A stretch of 64,000 nt of DNA from Paractinoplanes tereljensis (GCF_016862435.1 NZ_BOMY01000008.1:168933-232932), one strand, 5' to 3'. Positions 33,213 through 44,274 are shown, counted from the stretch's first letter. Numbers and translations: made by a program. Notes: generated from the sequence alone by a model not told the origin.

Positions 33213-35549
33213 ATGAGATCCGGACCGGATCCGCTCGCCGTCGCGGCCCTGCAGGCCCGCTCGGTGGCTGCTCGCGGACCCCTCGCCCGGGTGGCCGGGG
33301 CGCCCTCGGCCGAGGCGCTGGCCTCGGGCGAGAGCAGCTCGGCCGATCCGTGGCTTGCCGGTGAGCTGGCCCGGGTGATGGCGTTGCAGGACCTGCGCCC
33401 GGACGACCAGGCCGGCGCCCTGGCCATCCTGGCCCGGCTGCGCCGGGCCGGCACCATCGCGGCCGAGCACCAGGGCCTGCACGTCCAGCTCGCCTGCGTG
33501 GCCGGCGATCGCAGCCTGGCCACCGCGCTGCTCGACGAGTACCCGCACGTCGCCGAGACGATCCGCACCGCGGTCACCCTCGACCTGGCCAACCCGCACA
33601 CCGGCGGCAGCGGCACCGGCTGGGCCGACGGCTTCGCCGCCCTGCTGCCGCACCCCTGGGTCCGGGTCGGCGACGGACCGGGCGAGGCCTTCGACCGCCT
33701 GGTCACCGGAGCGGCCCAGCGCACCGGGCACGCCCGCCGGATCACCACCATCGTCACCAGCTGGCGGCCCGACCAGGCGCTGCTCACCGCGGTCCGCTCG
33801 CTGGTCGGGCAGACCTGGACCAACCACGAGATCCTGGTGATCGACGACGGGTCGCCGCACGAGTTCGACCCGGTGCTGCGGGCGGCCGGCGCGATCGACC
33901 CGCGGATCCGGGTGATCCGGATGGTCACCAACGGCGGCACCTACGTGGCCCGCAACGCCGGTCTCGACGCCGCCACCGGCGACTTCGTGACGTTCCAGGA
34001 CTCCGACGACTGGTCGCACCCGACGCGGCTGGAGAAGCAGGTGGCGCCGTTGCTCGCCGACGAGGCGGTGTTCTCCACCACCTCGACCGGCATGCGGGCC
34101 ACCCCGGATCTGCTGCTCACCCGGCCCGGTGTCGAGCCGACCCGGTCGTACAACCTCTCGTCCTTGATGTTCCGCCGGCAGGCGGCGCTGGACCAGGTCG
34201 GCTACCTCGATCCGGTCCGCAAGGGCGCCGACGCCGAGTACGTCGAGCGGGCCCGCGCCGTCTTCGGCCGGGCCGCCACCCAGCATCTCGGCGGCCCACC
34301 GCTGGCGCTGATCCGGCTGAGCAACGACTCCCTCTCCAGCGCCGACTACCGGGTCGGCTGGATGCACCCGGCCCGCCGCTCCTACCTCTCCGCGTTCCAG
34401 GCCTGGCACACCCGGATCAAGGCCGGAACCGCCGCGCCCCGGGAACCACGAGCGTTCGCGGCCCCGCGCCGGATCCGCGGCGAGACCGGCGCCCGCGCCT
34501 ACGACGTGCTGCTGGCCGGCGACTGGACCACCGCCGGGGGTGCCGGCACGGCCGGGATCGGGCAGCTGCGCGCGCTGACCAAGCGCGGCCTGCGCGGCGC
34601 CCTGCTGCACCTGGACGAGCTGGCCAACCTGCGCACCGGGCCGCAGAACCTCGACCCGGTCGTCCAGGACCTGATCAACAGCGGTGATCTGACCCAGGTC
34701 GAGCTCACCGACGACGTCCGCACCCGGCTGGTGGTGGCCCGGTCGGCCCGGGTCCTGCAGCACGCCCCCGACCTGCCCGGCGGCATCCGCGCCCAGTGCG
34801 TGGTGATCGAGTCGGCCACCATCTCCCGCTCGGCCGCCGCCGCCGGTCGCCGGCTGTTCGGTCGCCGCCCGCTCTGGGCGCCGGCCGGCCCCGACGGCCG
34901 CCGGCTGCTCACCGCCGCGCTCGCCGAGGACCCGCTGGCCGCGGGTGCCCCCGGGGACCTGCTCACCACCGTCGACCTGCCCGGAACGGTGGACGCCGCC
35001 CGCTGGCGGCTGGACCGCCGGGGCCCCCGCGCCGACCGGCCGGTGGTGGGTCGTCGCTGCCGGGGCGGCCGGGCCGAGTGGCAACGCCTGCGGGACGAGC
35101 TGCCCGACTCGGCCCGGGTCGACCTGCGGCTGCTCGACGACGACGGCACCGCCGGGCGGGCGTTCGGCCGGTTCGGCGCCCCGCGCGCCTGGCTGGTCTA
35201 CGACCGCGCCGAGGTCAGCGTGCGCAACTTCCTCTACCAGGTCGACTTCTACCTGCACCTGCCCCGGCCGGAGGCGCCGGCCGACCCCGACCCCGACCTG
35301 CTCGCCGCGCTCGCGGCCGGCTGCGTGGTGCTGCTCCCCTCCCGGTACGCGGCCACGTTCGGCGACGCGGCCGTGTACTGCGAGCCGGACGAGGTGCCGG
35401 AGGCGGTCCGGGCGCTGCACGGGAACCGCCAGGCGCTGGTCAGCCAGGCGGCGCGGGGACCGGAGTACGTCCGCCGGCACCACGGCCACGACCTGTACGC
35501 GGAGCGCGCCGCCCTGTTGGCAACCCAAGGGCAACTGACGCGCGGGTAA
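33213..35549 (+). CDS. GT-A plus C-terminal GT-B-like fusion glycosyltransferase D1
   Basis: 778 residues. An N-terminal helical region (about 1-150) precedes a family 2 GT-A domain starting RRITTIVTSWRPDQALLTAV at about 172, with EILVIDDGSPHEF and the metal motif FQDSDDWSHP near 262. A C-terminal region ends with LYQVDFYLHLPRP and ALAAGCVVLLPSRYAATFGD, like a GT-B donor-site half. Paralogue of D2. The ATG follows AAGGAG. A strong terminator follows the gene. Confidence 0.85.
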   Translation: MRSGPDPLAVAALQARSVAARGPLARVAGAPSAEALASGESSSADPWLAGELARVMALQDLRPDDQAGALAILARLRRAGTIAAEHQGLHVQLACVAGDRSLATALLDEYPHVAETIRTAVTLDLANPHTGGSGTGWADGFAALLPHPWVRVGDGPGEAFDRLVTGAAQRTGHARRITTIVTSWRPDQALLTAVRSLVGQTWTNHEILVIDDGSPHEFDPVLRAAGAIDPRIRVIRMVTNGGTYVARNAGLDAATGDFVTFQDSDDWSHPTRLEKQVAPLLADEAVFSTTSTGMRATPDLLLTRPGVEPTRSYNLSSLMFRRQAALDQVGYLDPVRKGADAEYVERARAVFGRAATQHLGGPPLALIRLSNDSLSSADYRVGWMHPARRSYLSAFQAWHTRIKAGTAAPREPRAFAAPRRIRGETGARAYDVLLAGDWTTAGGAGTAGIGQLRALTKRGLRGALLHLDELANLRTGPQNLDPVVQDLINSGDLTQVELTDDVRTRLVVARSARVLQHAPDLPGGIRAQCVVIESATISRSAAAAGRRLFGRRPLWAPAGPDGRRLLTAALAEDPLAAGAPGDLLTTVDLPGTVDAARWRLDRRGPRADRPVVGRRCRGGRAEWQRLRDELPDSARVDLRLLDDDGTAGRAFGRFGAPRAWLVYDRAEVSVRNFLYQVDFYLHLPRPEAPADPDPDLLAALAAGCVVLLPSRYAATFGDAAVYCEPDEVPEAVRALHGNRQALVSQAARGPEYVRRHHGHDLYAERAALLATQGQLTRG

Positions 35550-35648
35550 AGCGGGCGGCCCAGCAACCGATTCTTCCAGGCGTAGGACACAGAGCAGCCG
35601 GTTCCCCGACCGGCTGGCCGCGAGAGCTTCCCCTGTCTCTCGCGACCC

Positions 35649-35679
35649 GCGACCCCGCCGTCCCCCGCGGCGGGGTCGC
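35649..35679 (+). terminator. strong GC hairpin terminator behind D1
   Basis: Perfect 12-bp arms 35649-35660 and 35668-35679, a 7-nt loop, then GTTT. Two smaller hairpins precede it, including 8-bp arms at about 35595-35616. It separates D1 from the convergent T2 gene. Confidence 0.8.
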
Positions 35680-35681
35680 GT

Positions 35682-36674
35682 TTACTTAACGGCCGAGGCC
35701 TGCGGCTGGGCCAGCGTGGTCCAGCGGCCGGACAGCCGGCGCTGCTCGGAAAGACCGAACCCGCCCTGCCGCGGCGCGACCCGGCCGGGCACCTCGTCGA
35801 CCACCACGACCCCCGAGTCGGCCAGCCGGCGGCCCAGCACGTGCAGGGCGGGCGCCACCGCCTCGGTGCCGGGCGCGGACGTGCCGTCCACCACGAGCAG
35901 GTCGATGTCGGTGAGACCGTCCAGCGCGTCGACGTCGTACCAGTCCACGCTCCGGCCGTCCACGGTCAGCTCGGCCGCCATCGCGTACCGCACCTCGACC
36001 GCGGTGAGACCGTGCTCGCCCAGTGACTGCCGGGTCGCCTCGGCCCGCTTCCGGTCGTGGTCGACCGCGACCAGCCGGCCGCCGCCGGCCTCCAGCGCGT
36101 ACCCGAGCCAGATGGTGGCCGGACCGCCGCCCAGCACCACGGTCAGCCCGGCCGGCCGAGCGGCCGCGATGGTGATCAGGCCGAGTAGGTCGGTGGGGTT
36201 GAGCGCGCCACCGGCGGGCATCGGCGCTCGCGGCGTGACCTGCTGAAACAGCTGGAACAGCGCCTCGATCTCCTGGTTCTGCTCGCGCAGCAGGAGCTCG
36301 GCGCCGCGCCCGGTGAGCCGCTCGTTGCGGGCCAGCGCCTCGGTCAGTTCCTGGTGCCGGTCGCCGGCGGCCAGGCGCTCCTTCTCCACCGAGGCGATCA
36401 CCCGGCGCTGCAACTGCTCGACGACGACCCGCAGGTCGCGGACGGCGTCCTGGGTGGCGCGGTTGACCCCGCCGATCCGCCGGGACAGGTGCAGCACCCC
36501 GGCCGTCACGGCCACCAGCAGCAGGGCCACCAGGCTGGTGGCGAGCGCGGCCCGGCCGGCGGCCGAGGCAACGGCCACCCCGGCCGCGACCGTCACGATG
36601 ACCACGAGACCCGCGATCTGCCGGCGCGAGAGGCCCAGCAGTGCCTTAACCAGCCTTTTCAGCTTCGCTTTCAC
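35682..36674 (-). CDS. membrane-anchored methyltransferase-like protein T2, motif I altered
   Basis: 330 residues, the same plan as T1: two membrane helices (about 22-72), a coiled coil and a Rossmann domain preceded by PRAPMPAGGALNPTDLL. Motif I reads LTVVLGGGPAT instead of LVLELGSGTST: the acidic residue before the glycine loop is lost and a Pro has entered the loop, so SAM binding is doubtful. VDHDRKRAEATR and IDLLVVDG are kept. GTG 36674 overlaps the D2 stop as GTGA. Confidence 0.78.
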   Translation of the reverse strand: MKAKLKRLVKALLGLSRRQIAGLVVIVTVAAGVAVASAAGRAALATSLVALLLVAVTAGVLHLSRRIGGVNRATQDAVRDLRVVVEQLQRRVIASVEKERLAAGDRHQELTEALARNERLTGRGAELLLREQNQEIEALFQLFQQVTPRAPMPAGGALNPTDLLGLITIAAARPAGLTVVLGGGPATIWLGYALEAGGGRLVAVDHDRKRAEATRQSLGEHGLTAVEVRYAMAAELTVDGRSVDWYDVDALDGLTDIDLLVVDGTSAPGTEAVAPALHVLGRRLADSGVVVVDEVPGRVAPRQGGFGLSEQRRLSGRWTTLAQPQASAVK

Positions 36675-39148
36675 ACCATCGGTAACGCGGCCCCGGCGGC
36701 GGCCGTTACGGGAAGCAGGTCCATGATCCGGTCGACCAGGAGGGCCGGGTCGTGGGCCCGGGCCACCACCTCGCGGGCCCGGCGGCTCTGCTCGGCGTAC
36801 AGCCCCGGATCGGCCCGGTAGCGAGCGATCAGCGGGCCCACCTCGGACCGGCCGCAGTGCACGGCGGCGTCGCCGTACAGGCCGGCGTAGCGCTCCGGCA
36901 TCACCACCACGCAGCCCATCGCGGCCGCCTCCAGGGCCGGGCGGGAGTACCATTCGGCGCTCTCGGCCGGCGGGAAGTGCAGGTAGAAGTCGAGCTGATG
37001 GAGGAACGGCCGGGGGCCGAGGTCGGCGGCCTCGTAGCCGAGCCAGGTGCGCGGCAGTGGGATCGGCGGGTCGGTGCGGGGCCGGTCGGGCAGCCGGATT
37101 CGCACGTCCGCGTCCGGCAGCCGGCGGCACACCGCGAGGGTGGCGTCGATGTCGAGCGGCCAGGCGGCGGCGTCGCAGAGGTCGGTGCCGACGACCGCCG
37201 GGCCGGGGGCGGCGGCGACCCGGTCGGCCACCCAGCCCGGCGCGGCCAGCGCGGTCGGGAAGTCCCGGTCGGCCACGGTGACGCCGTCCGGCGTACGCAG
37301 GGAAGCCCGGACCCCCGGATCCTGCGGAACCCACAGCGGGTCCGCCCCGAACAGCCGCCGGGCCGCCGCGTCGCAGGTGGCGGGCCGATAGCGGTGGTCG
37401 GAGCCGTCACTGCGCAGCGGCGCCCGATCGGCCACCACGACCACCCGCCGCCCGGTGACCCGGCTCTCGGAGGGCGCGAACTGGAGCACCGCGGCCTGCC
37501 GCACCAGCACCAGCGACGCGTCGACCCGCTCGCTGAGCGCGACCCGGTCCACCGCCCCGGAGTTGATCAGGTCCTGGATCGGTACGCACAACGGCTGCCG
37601 CTTGAGGTGCACCGCCCGGCCCTGTTCGAGGTGCAGCACCGCCACCCGCAGACCGGCCGCCCGCAGCGCGGTGAGCTCGTCCACCGCGGTTCGCGGCGCG
37701 CTCTCCAGGAACCGCCAGTCGGCCACCATCAGCACGTCGTACTCGGCGACCCGTTCGGGGTCGACCCCGAGCAGATGCGCGGGCGCCGCGTGCAGCCGGC
37801 CGGACCCGTCCGCGGACCGCACCGGGGACGCCGCACCGGCCGTGATCAGCTGGTGATAGCGCAGGTAGGCCGAGCTGTACGCGGTCCGCGCCGGATGCAT
37901 CCAGTGCGGCTTGATCTCCGAGCGGGACAGCGACCCGGCCGACAGCCGGATCAGCGCCAGCGGCAGCGAGTCGAGGTGCCGCACCCGGCGCGCCCCGAAC
38001 GCGGCCTGGATCCGGCCGATGTATTCGCTGTCCGCGGCCTTGCGCACCCGGTCGAAGTAGCCGACCCGGGCGAGCACCGCGGTGCGCCGGATCAGCAGCG
38101 ACGACGGGTTGAACCGGCCGCTGCGCACCCCGGGCCGGGTGAGCATCAGCTGGTCGGTGACGGCCAGCCCGTCCGAGGTGGTGGCGACCAGCCGCCGGTC
38201 GGCCAGCATCGGGGCGACCTGCAGTTCCAGCCGGCGCGGATGCGACCAGTCGTCGGAGTCCTGGAACGCGGCGAACTCGCCACCGGCGGCGTCCAGCCCG
38301 GCGTTGCGAGCGGCGTAGGTGCCGGCGTTGACGGCCAGCTTGATCAGCCGGATCCGGTCGCCGAGCGCGGTCGCGGCCCGCAGCACCTCGTCGTACTCCG
38401 GCGGCGACGCGTCGTCGACGATGATGATCTCGACGTTGGCCCAGCTCTGGGCAAGGATCGAGCGGACCGCGGTGAGCAGTCCCCGATCGGGCCGGAACGC
38501 GGTCACCACCACCGACACCCGATGGGCGGCCTCGACCCGGTCGGCCGGCGGCGACGCCAGCCGGTCGAACGGCACGCCCTCGCCGTCGCCGACGACCGGG
38601 CCGGGGGCGGGCGTCAGCGTCTGGAAGCCGCGCAGCCACGGCTCAGTGGGCCGGTCAGCCACGAACGGGTTGATCAGGTCCAGGCGCAGCGCGTCCCGGG
38701 TCGCCGGGTTCATCCGCCGATAGCCGGCGAGCAGCCGGCGGGCCGGCTCCGGGCCCTGGTACGCGAGCACGAGCTGGGCGTGCAGCGCCTGGTTGGCCGG
38801 CGACACCGCACGCGACCCGTACGCCCGGCGGACCAGGTCGTACAGCGCGAGCGCATCCTCCCGGTCGCCCGGCAGCAGCTCCTGCAGCGCGATGATCTGG
38901 GCCACCGCGGCCACCAGCCCCGGGTCGGCCTTCGGCCGGCGACGGCGCAACCAGCGCTTGTCCCCCCGGCGAGCCGCCGCGAGCAGATCGTCGAGCGTGC
39001 CCGCGTCGCCGAGCGCGGCCCGGGCCATCAGCACCCGGGAGTCCACGGTCCGGTTGCGCGACGCGGTGGCGGTCAACGCCAGCCGCAGCCGCGGGCCGAT
39101 CGCCCTAATGTGATCATCGAGCAAACCGGATGGATGTGGGTCCCGCAT
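36671..39148 (-). CDS. GT-A plus C-terminal GT-B-like fusion glycosyltransferase D2
   Basis: 825 residues, colinear with D1. An N-terminal helical region, then a GT-A domain at about 203 onward (HRVSVVVTAFRPDRGLLTAV, EIIIVDDASPPEYDEVL, metal motif FQDSDDWSHPRRLE), and a C-terminal GT-B-like half (LHQLDFYLHFPPAE, PALEAAAMGCVVVMPERYA). ATG 39148 is the likely start; longer frames upstream look non-coding. It is co-translated with T2. Sugar specificity is not evident. Confidence 0.85.
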   Translation of the reverse strand: MRDPHPSGLLDDHIRAIGPRLRLALTATASRNRTVDSRVLMARAALGDAGTLDDLLAAARRGDKRWLRRRRPKADPGLVAAVAQIIALQELLPGDREDALALYDLVRRAYGSRAVSPANQALHAQLVLAYQGPEPARRLLAGYRRMNPATRDALRLDLINPFVADRPTEPWLRGFQTLTPAPGPVVGDGEGVPFDRLASPPADRVEAAHRVSVVVTAFRPDRGLLTAVRSILAQSWANVEIIIVDDASPPEYDEVLRAATALGDRIRLIKLAVNAGTYAARNAGLDAAGGEFAAFQDSDDWSHPRRLELQVAPMLADRRLVATTSDGLAVTDQLMLTRPGVRSGRFNPSSLLIRRTAVLARVGYFDRVRKAADSEYIGRIQAAFGARRVRHLDSLPLALIRLSAGSLSRSEIKPHWMHPARTAYSSAYLRYHQLITAGAASPVRSADGSGRLHAAPAHLLGVDPERVAEYDVLMVADWRFLESAPRTAVDELTALRAAGLRVAVLHLEQGRAVHLKRQPLCVPIQDLINSGAVDRVALSERVDASLVLVRQAAVLQFAPSESRVTGRRVVVVADRAPLRSDGSDHRYRPATCDAAARRLFGADPLWVPQDPGVRASLRTPDGVTVADRDFPTALAAPGWVADRVAAAPGPAVVGTDLCDAAAWPLDIDATLAVCRRLPDADVRIRLPDRPRTDPPIPLPRTWLGYEAADLGPRPFLHQLDFYLHFPPAESAEWYSRPALEAAAMGCVVVMPERYAGLYGDAAVHCGRSEVGPLIARYRADPGLYAEQSRRAREVVARAHDPALLVDRIMDLLPVTAAAGAALPMV

Positions 39149-39191
39149 GCACCCACCAACGTCGCGACGGCCGTCGCAGTGACGCGGCCGT

Positions 39192-41450
39192 TCAGACCGC
39201 GGCCAGCACCGCCGCCGTGACCCGGTCCCGCTCGGCCTGCTCATTCCACGATCCGACCAGGTAGAACGCGTCCACCACGTCACCTCCGAGGGTGGAGATG
39301 CGGGCCGCGCGGACCTCGGCGCGAGCCTCGTCGAGGGCGGTAGCCACCCGATAGAGCAGCCCGACCGAGTCGGCCGCCCGCAGTTCGAGCACGGCCGCGT
39401 CGGTCGCGACGTCCCGCTGCCAGAGCACCCGCGGCTCGGCGGTGCCGCCGCGGGCGCTCATCGCCCGCGCCCGCACCCGCTGGGTGACCGACACGTCGCC
39501 GGCCGCCACCCGGCGCAGGTCGGCGGCGAGCGCCACCGGGTCGTACGGGGAGCCGTACCGGGGCTGGGTGAAGAACTCGACGATGGCCCGGCCGTCGACC
39601 GTGGACGCGTTCGCGCCGACCACGTCGAGCCGGTGCATGGCCAGGCAGGCCGCGACCGCGCCGAGCAGCCCACGCCGGTCGGCGGCGGCCACCGCGACCC
39701 GGTCGCCGTCCAGGTGCACGGCGGGCAGGTCGCCCTCCAGCAGCTCGGGATCGGGCGCGGGCGGTTCGGGCAGTTCGCCGGTGTCCAGGGCGGTGTGCAC
39801 CCGGCGGACCAGCTCGGCCATCAGCCGGCCCTTCCAGTCCGACCAGGCGGCCGGGCCGGTGGCGTGCGAGTCGGCCCGGGCCAGCGCGTGCAGCAGGTCG
39901 AGGGTGGCGGAGTCGCCGACCTTCTCGGCCACGGTGGAAATGGTCACCGGGTCGCTCAGATCGCGGCGGGTGGCCACGTCCGGCAGCAGCAGGTGCAGGC
40001 GCACCAGCTTCTCGATGGTGGCCACGTCGGCCGGCGGCAGGCCGATCCGGGTGGCGATCTCGGCGGCGATCGGAGCGCCGACGATGCTGTGGTCGCCCTC
40101 CAGACCCTTGCCGACGTCGTGCACGAACGCGCCGATCAGCAGCAGGTCGGGGCGGTCCACCTCGCGGGCGTACGCGGTGGCCTCGTAGGCGGCCTGCACC
40201 AGGTGCCGGTCGAGGGTGAAGCGGTGCACCGGGTGGTGCTGCGGCAGGCTGCGCATCCGGGCCCACTCCGGCAGCCAGGCGTCGATCAGCCCGTACCGGT
40301 CGCAGGTCTCCCAGGTGGGCAGCAGGCCCGGCCCGGAACCGAGCAGCGAGACCAGGGCGGCCCGGGCGGCGGCGGGCCACGGGTTGGGCAGCGGCGGGCT
40401 GAAGGCGGCGAGCCACTCGCTGGTGGCGCGGGCGATCGGCAGTTGCACGGTGGCGGCCGCGGCCGCCACCCGCAGCGAGAGGGCCGGGTCCGGGACCGGT
40501 CCGATAGCGGTACGGGCGAGCACCAGCTCGCCGTCCTGCTCGACCACGTCCCGGGCGACCGGCCGGCGGGTGGGTGAACTGGGCATCTGACCACGCCGAC
40601 GGCCGGCCCGTAGCCGGTCGGCGGCCCGCCAGGCGTCGTCCACGGCGTGCGCGACGGTACGGGCGTCGCCGGAGAGGCGACGCAGCAGCGCGTCACCGTC
40701 GTCGAGTTCGAGCAGCTCGGCCACCGCGGCGCGCTCCTGGGCGACCAGCCGGTCGACCCGGCGGCCGACCGCGAGGTGTAGGGCGTCACGGGTGTCGAGC
40801 AGGCGCAGGCCTGCCGCACGCACCGCGGGGCGCATGGTGTCGGCCACCCCGGCCCGGCCGATGCCGCGCAGGATGGTGACGTCGCGCAGGCCGCCGGCCG
40901 CTTCCTTGAGGTCACCCTCGAGCAGGAAGGCAAGCTCGCCGTGGGTGGCCCAGCGGCTGGTGGTGATCTCTTTGAGCTGCGGCATGAGGCGTACGGCGGT
41001 GCGCCGCCACTGATCCGAGGAGGCTGCGATGAGCTCGGCGGAGAGGGCCGGGTCGCCGGCCACGTGCCGGGCGTCGAGCAGGCCGAGGGCGACCTTGACG
41101 TCGTCGTGCGCGACCGACAGCGCCTCCGGCAGCGTGCGCACGGAGTGGTCGAGGCCGAGCCGGGCGTCCCAGATCGGGTACCACAGGGCCGAGGCGATCC
41201 GGTCGATGCCGGCCGTGCCGTTGTGCAGCAGCACCAGGTCGAGGTCGCTGTAGGGAGCGCAGTCCCGCCGGCCGAGCCCGCCGACCGCCAGCAGGCTGAC
41301 GCCGGGCAGGTGGCTCGGGAAGATCTCGCTCAACCATTTGTCGATCGCCGCGGCCCGGTCGGACCGGGCCGCGGCGCCGATGTACTCACGCAGTTTGTCG
41401 GGCGAGCCGCCGGCTGGCACAAATGGCGGCTCGCCTGACATATTCGTCAT
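39192..41450 (-). CDS. glnD: [protein-PII] uridylyl/adenylyltransferase
   Basis: 752 residues. A nucleotidyltransferase domain carries GGLGRRDCAPYSDLDLVLL, an HD domain has GAFVHDVGKGLEGDHS, and two C-terminal ACT domains bind glutamine (one near VHLDGDRVAVAAADRRGLLG, one near VLELRAADSVGLLYRVATAL). It modifies and demodifies PII according to nitrogen status; in actinobacteria this is adenylylation. It starts one base after the glnB stop. Confidence 0.95.
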   Translation of the reverse strand: MTNMSGEPPFVPAGGSPDKLREYIGAAARSDRAAAIDKWLSEIFPSHLPGVSLLAVGGLGRRDCAPYSDLDLVLLHNGTAGIDRIASALWYPIWDARLGLDHSVRTLPEALSVAHDDVKVALGLLDARHVAGDPALSAELIAASSDQWRRTAVRLMPQLKEITTSRWATHGELAFLLEGDLKEAAGGLRDVTILRGIGRAGVADTMRPAVRAAGLRLLDTRDALHLAVGRRVDRLVAQERAAVAELLELDDGDALLRRLSGDARTVAHAVDDAWRAADRLRAGRRRGQMPSSPTRRPVARDVVEQDGELVLARTAIGPVPDPALSLRVAAAAATVQLPIARATSEWLAAFSPPLPNPWPAAARAALVSLLGSGPGLLPTWETCDRYGLIDAWLPEWARMRSLPQHHPVHRFTLDRHLVQAAYEATAYAREVDRPDLLLIGAFVHDVGKGLEGDHSIVGAPIAAEIATRIGLPPADVATIEKLVRLHLLLPDVATRRDLSDPVTISTVAEKVGDSATLDLLHALARADSHATGPAAWSDWKGRLMAELVRRVHTALDTGELPEPPAPDPELLEGDLPAVHLDGDRVAVAAADRRGLLGAVAACLAMHRLDVVGANASTVDGRAIVEFFTQPRYGSPYDPVALAADLRRVAAGDVSVTQRVRARAMSARGGTAEPRVLWQRDVATDAAVLELRAADSVGLLYRVATALDEARAEVRAARISTLGGDVVDAFYLVGSWNEQAERDRVTAAVLAAV

Positions 41451-41451
41451 C

Positions 41452-43190
<1,739 letters not shown>

Positions 43191-43307
43191 GCTGCCTCCT
43201 CTCGGAATTTTAGGTGTCCTCCCACACGACCTACGGGGCAGCGTCGCCAGTCGGCCGGTTCGCGGCAAAGCGTTCCGGTCTGCTGTTTCACGCACGGTCT
43301 ACGCGCG

Positions 43308-43344
43308 ATTTCCGGCGCGTGACGGGTTGTTTCGTACGTGTGAA
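43308..43344 (-). promoter_or_regulatory. GlnR-like box upstream of amtB
   Basis: On the minus strand the order is TTCAC-n6-GAAAC-n5-GTCAC-n6-GAAAT, close to the actinobacterial GlnR pattern GTnAC-n6-GAAAC repeated twice (the middle spacing is 5, not 6). It lies about 120 bp before the amtB start, and amtB-glnB-glnD is the classic GlnR target operon. Confidence 0.55.
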
Positions 43345-43439
43345 GAAACTCTCACAGGCACAGCGGCGAAACACGCTGAACTGGGACAATAGCCGTGGAA
43401 TTTCGACAACCGTCTAGCCGACAGATTGTCAACAGCCGA

Positions 43440-44237
43440 TCAACGGAGAGCGTATTCGAGGGTGTGGCGCTCGTAATCGAGCAGCCGCAAATCGCGCATC
43501 GGGCGCCGGAGATGCCCCTTGTGCACGATGCGCACAAAGGCCGGGTCGCCGGCCGCCGCCATCCGCCGGATGCCCTCGACGTGGTCCACGATCCGCTTGC
43601 GGATGGTGCGCACGAGGCGGTGCCGGTCGCGCGGGATCAACCCGTACGCGTCCGCGAAGAGCCGCAGCCGGCGCGGCCGGTTCGGCCGTTTCCAGCCCAG
43701 CGTGTACGAGTCGCGGTCGCTGAACAGCGGCACCCAGGTCCACGCCGCGTAGGCCACGTCGTAGATGCGGGCACCCGGCGAGGCCAGGTCGAAGTCGATC
43801 AGGGCGAGCGTGCCGTCCGGCCGCCAGACCACGTTGTGCGGCGCGGCGTCGTGGTGGCAGATCACCTCGGTGTCCGGCGGGGGCGGCCCGAACGAGCGCC
43901 ACACGGCACCCGGCGGCGGCACGAAACCGTACTGCGCGTCGTGGAACATCCGCAGCATGGTCGCGACCGTGACCAGGGCTTCCTCGGTCACCCAGTGCGG
44001 CGCCAGCGGGTATTCACCGCACTCGCCATCGAGGTACGACAGGACCTCGCGGCCCTTCTCGTCGATGCCGAGGGCGTGCGGGGACCCGGTGAAGCCGACC
44101 CGCTCGAGGTGGTTGAGCAGGGCGTGCACGGAGGGCGTCCACGGGCCGGTGTTCCGTCGGACGGTGTCGCCGACGCGCGAGACCGTGCTGACGTTGCCGC
44201 CGTGGAGCGGAATCTCCCGCACCGGCTCCTGCGTCAC
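43440..44237 (-). CDS. aminoglycoside phosphotransferase-family kinase
   Basis: 265 residues. The kinase-like fold is shown by the Brenner-type motif VICHHDAAPHNVVW and the metal motif LALIDFDLASPG. An N-terminal ATP-binding lobe is short. Such proteins phosphorylate small molecules (antibiotics, choline, sugars); the substrate is unknown. GTG 44237 is chosen because GGAGG lies 6 nt upstream; TTG 44240 is possible. Confidence 0.83.
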   Translation of the reverse strand: MTQEPVREIPLHGGNVSTVSRVGDTVRRNTGPWTPSVHALLNHLERVGFTGSPHALGIDEKGREVLSYLDGECGEYPLAPHWVTEEALVTVATMLRMFHDAQYGFVPPPGAVWRSFGPPPPDTEVICHHDAAPHNVVWRPDGTLALIDFDLASPGARIYDVAYAAWTWVPLFSDRDSYTLGWKRPNRPRRLRLFADAYGLIPRDRHRLVRTIRKRIVDHVEGIRRMAAAGDPAFVRIVHKGHLRRPMRDLRLLDYERHTLEYALR

Positions 44238-44274
44238 CAACGGCCTCCCGAGTTACTCACCTGAAACTCCGAGA

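Noticed and set aside
36671..39283. Start of D2 at 39283
   Set aside because: The first 45 codons are Arg/Trp-rich, overlap the end of glnD and lack similarity to D1; ATG 39148 fits better.
43284..43300. TGTTTCACG near amtB as a parS site
   Set aside because: Only half of the palindromic parS sequence is present; the second half does not match.
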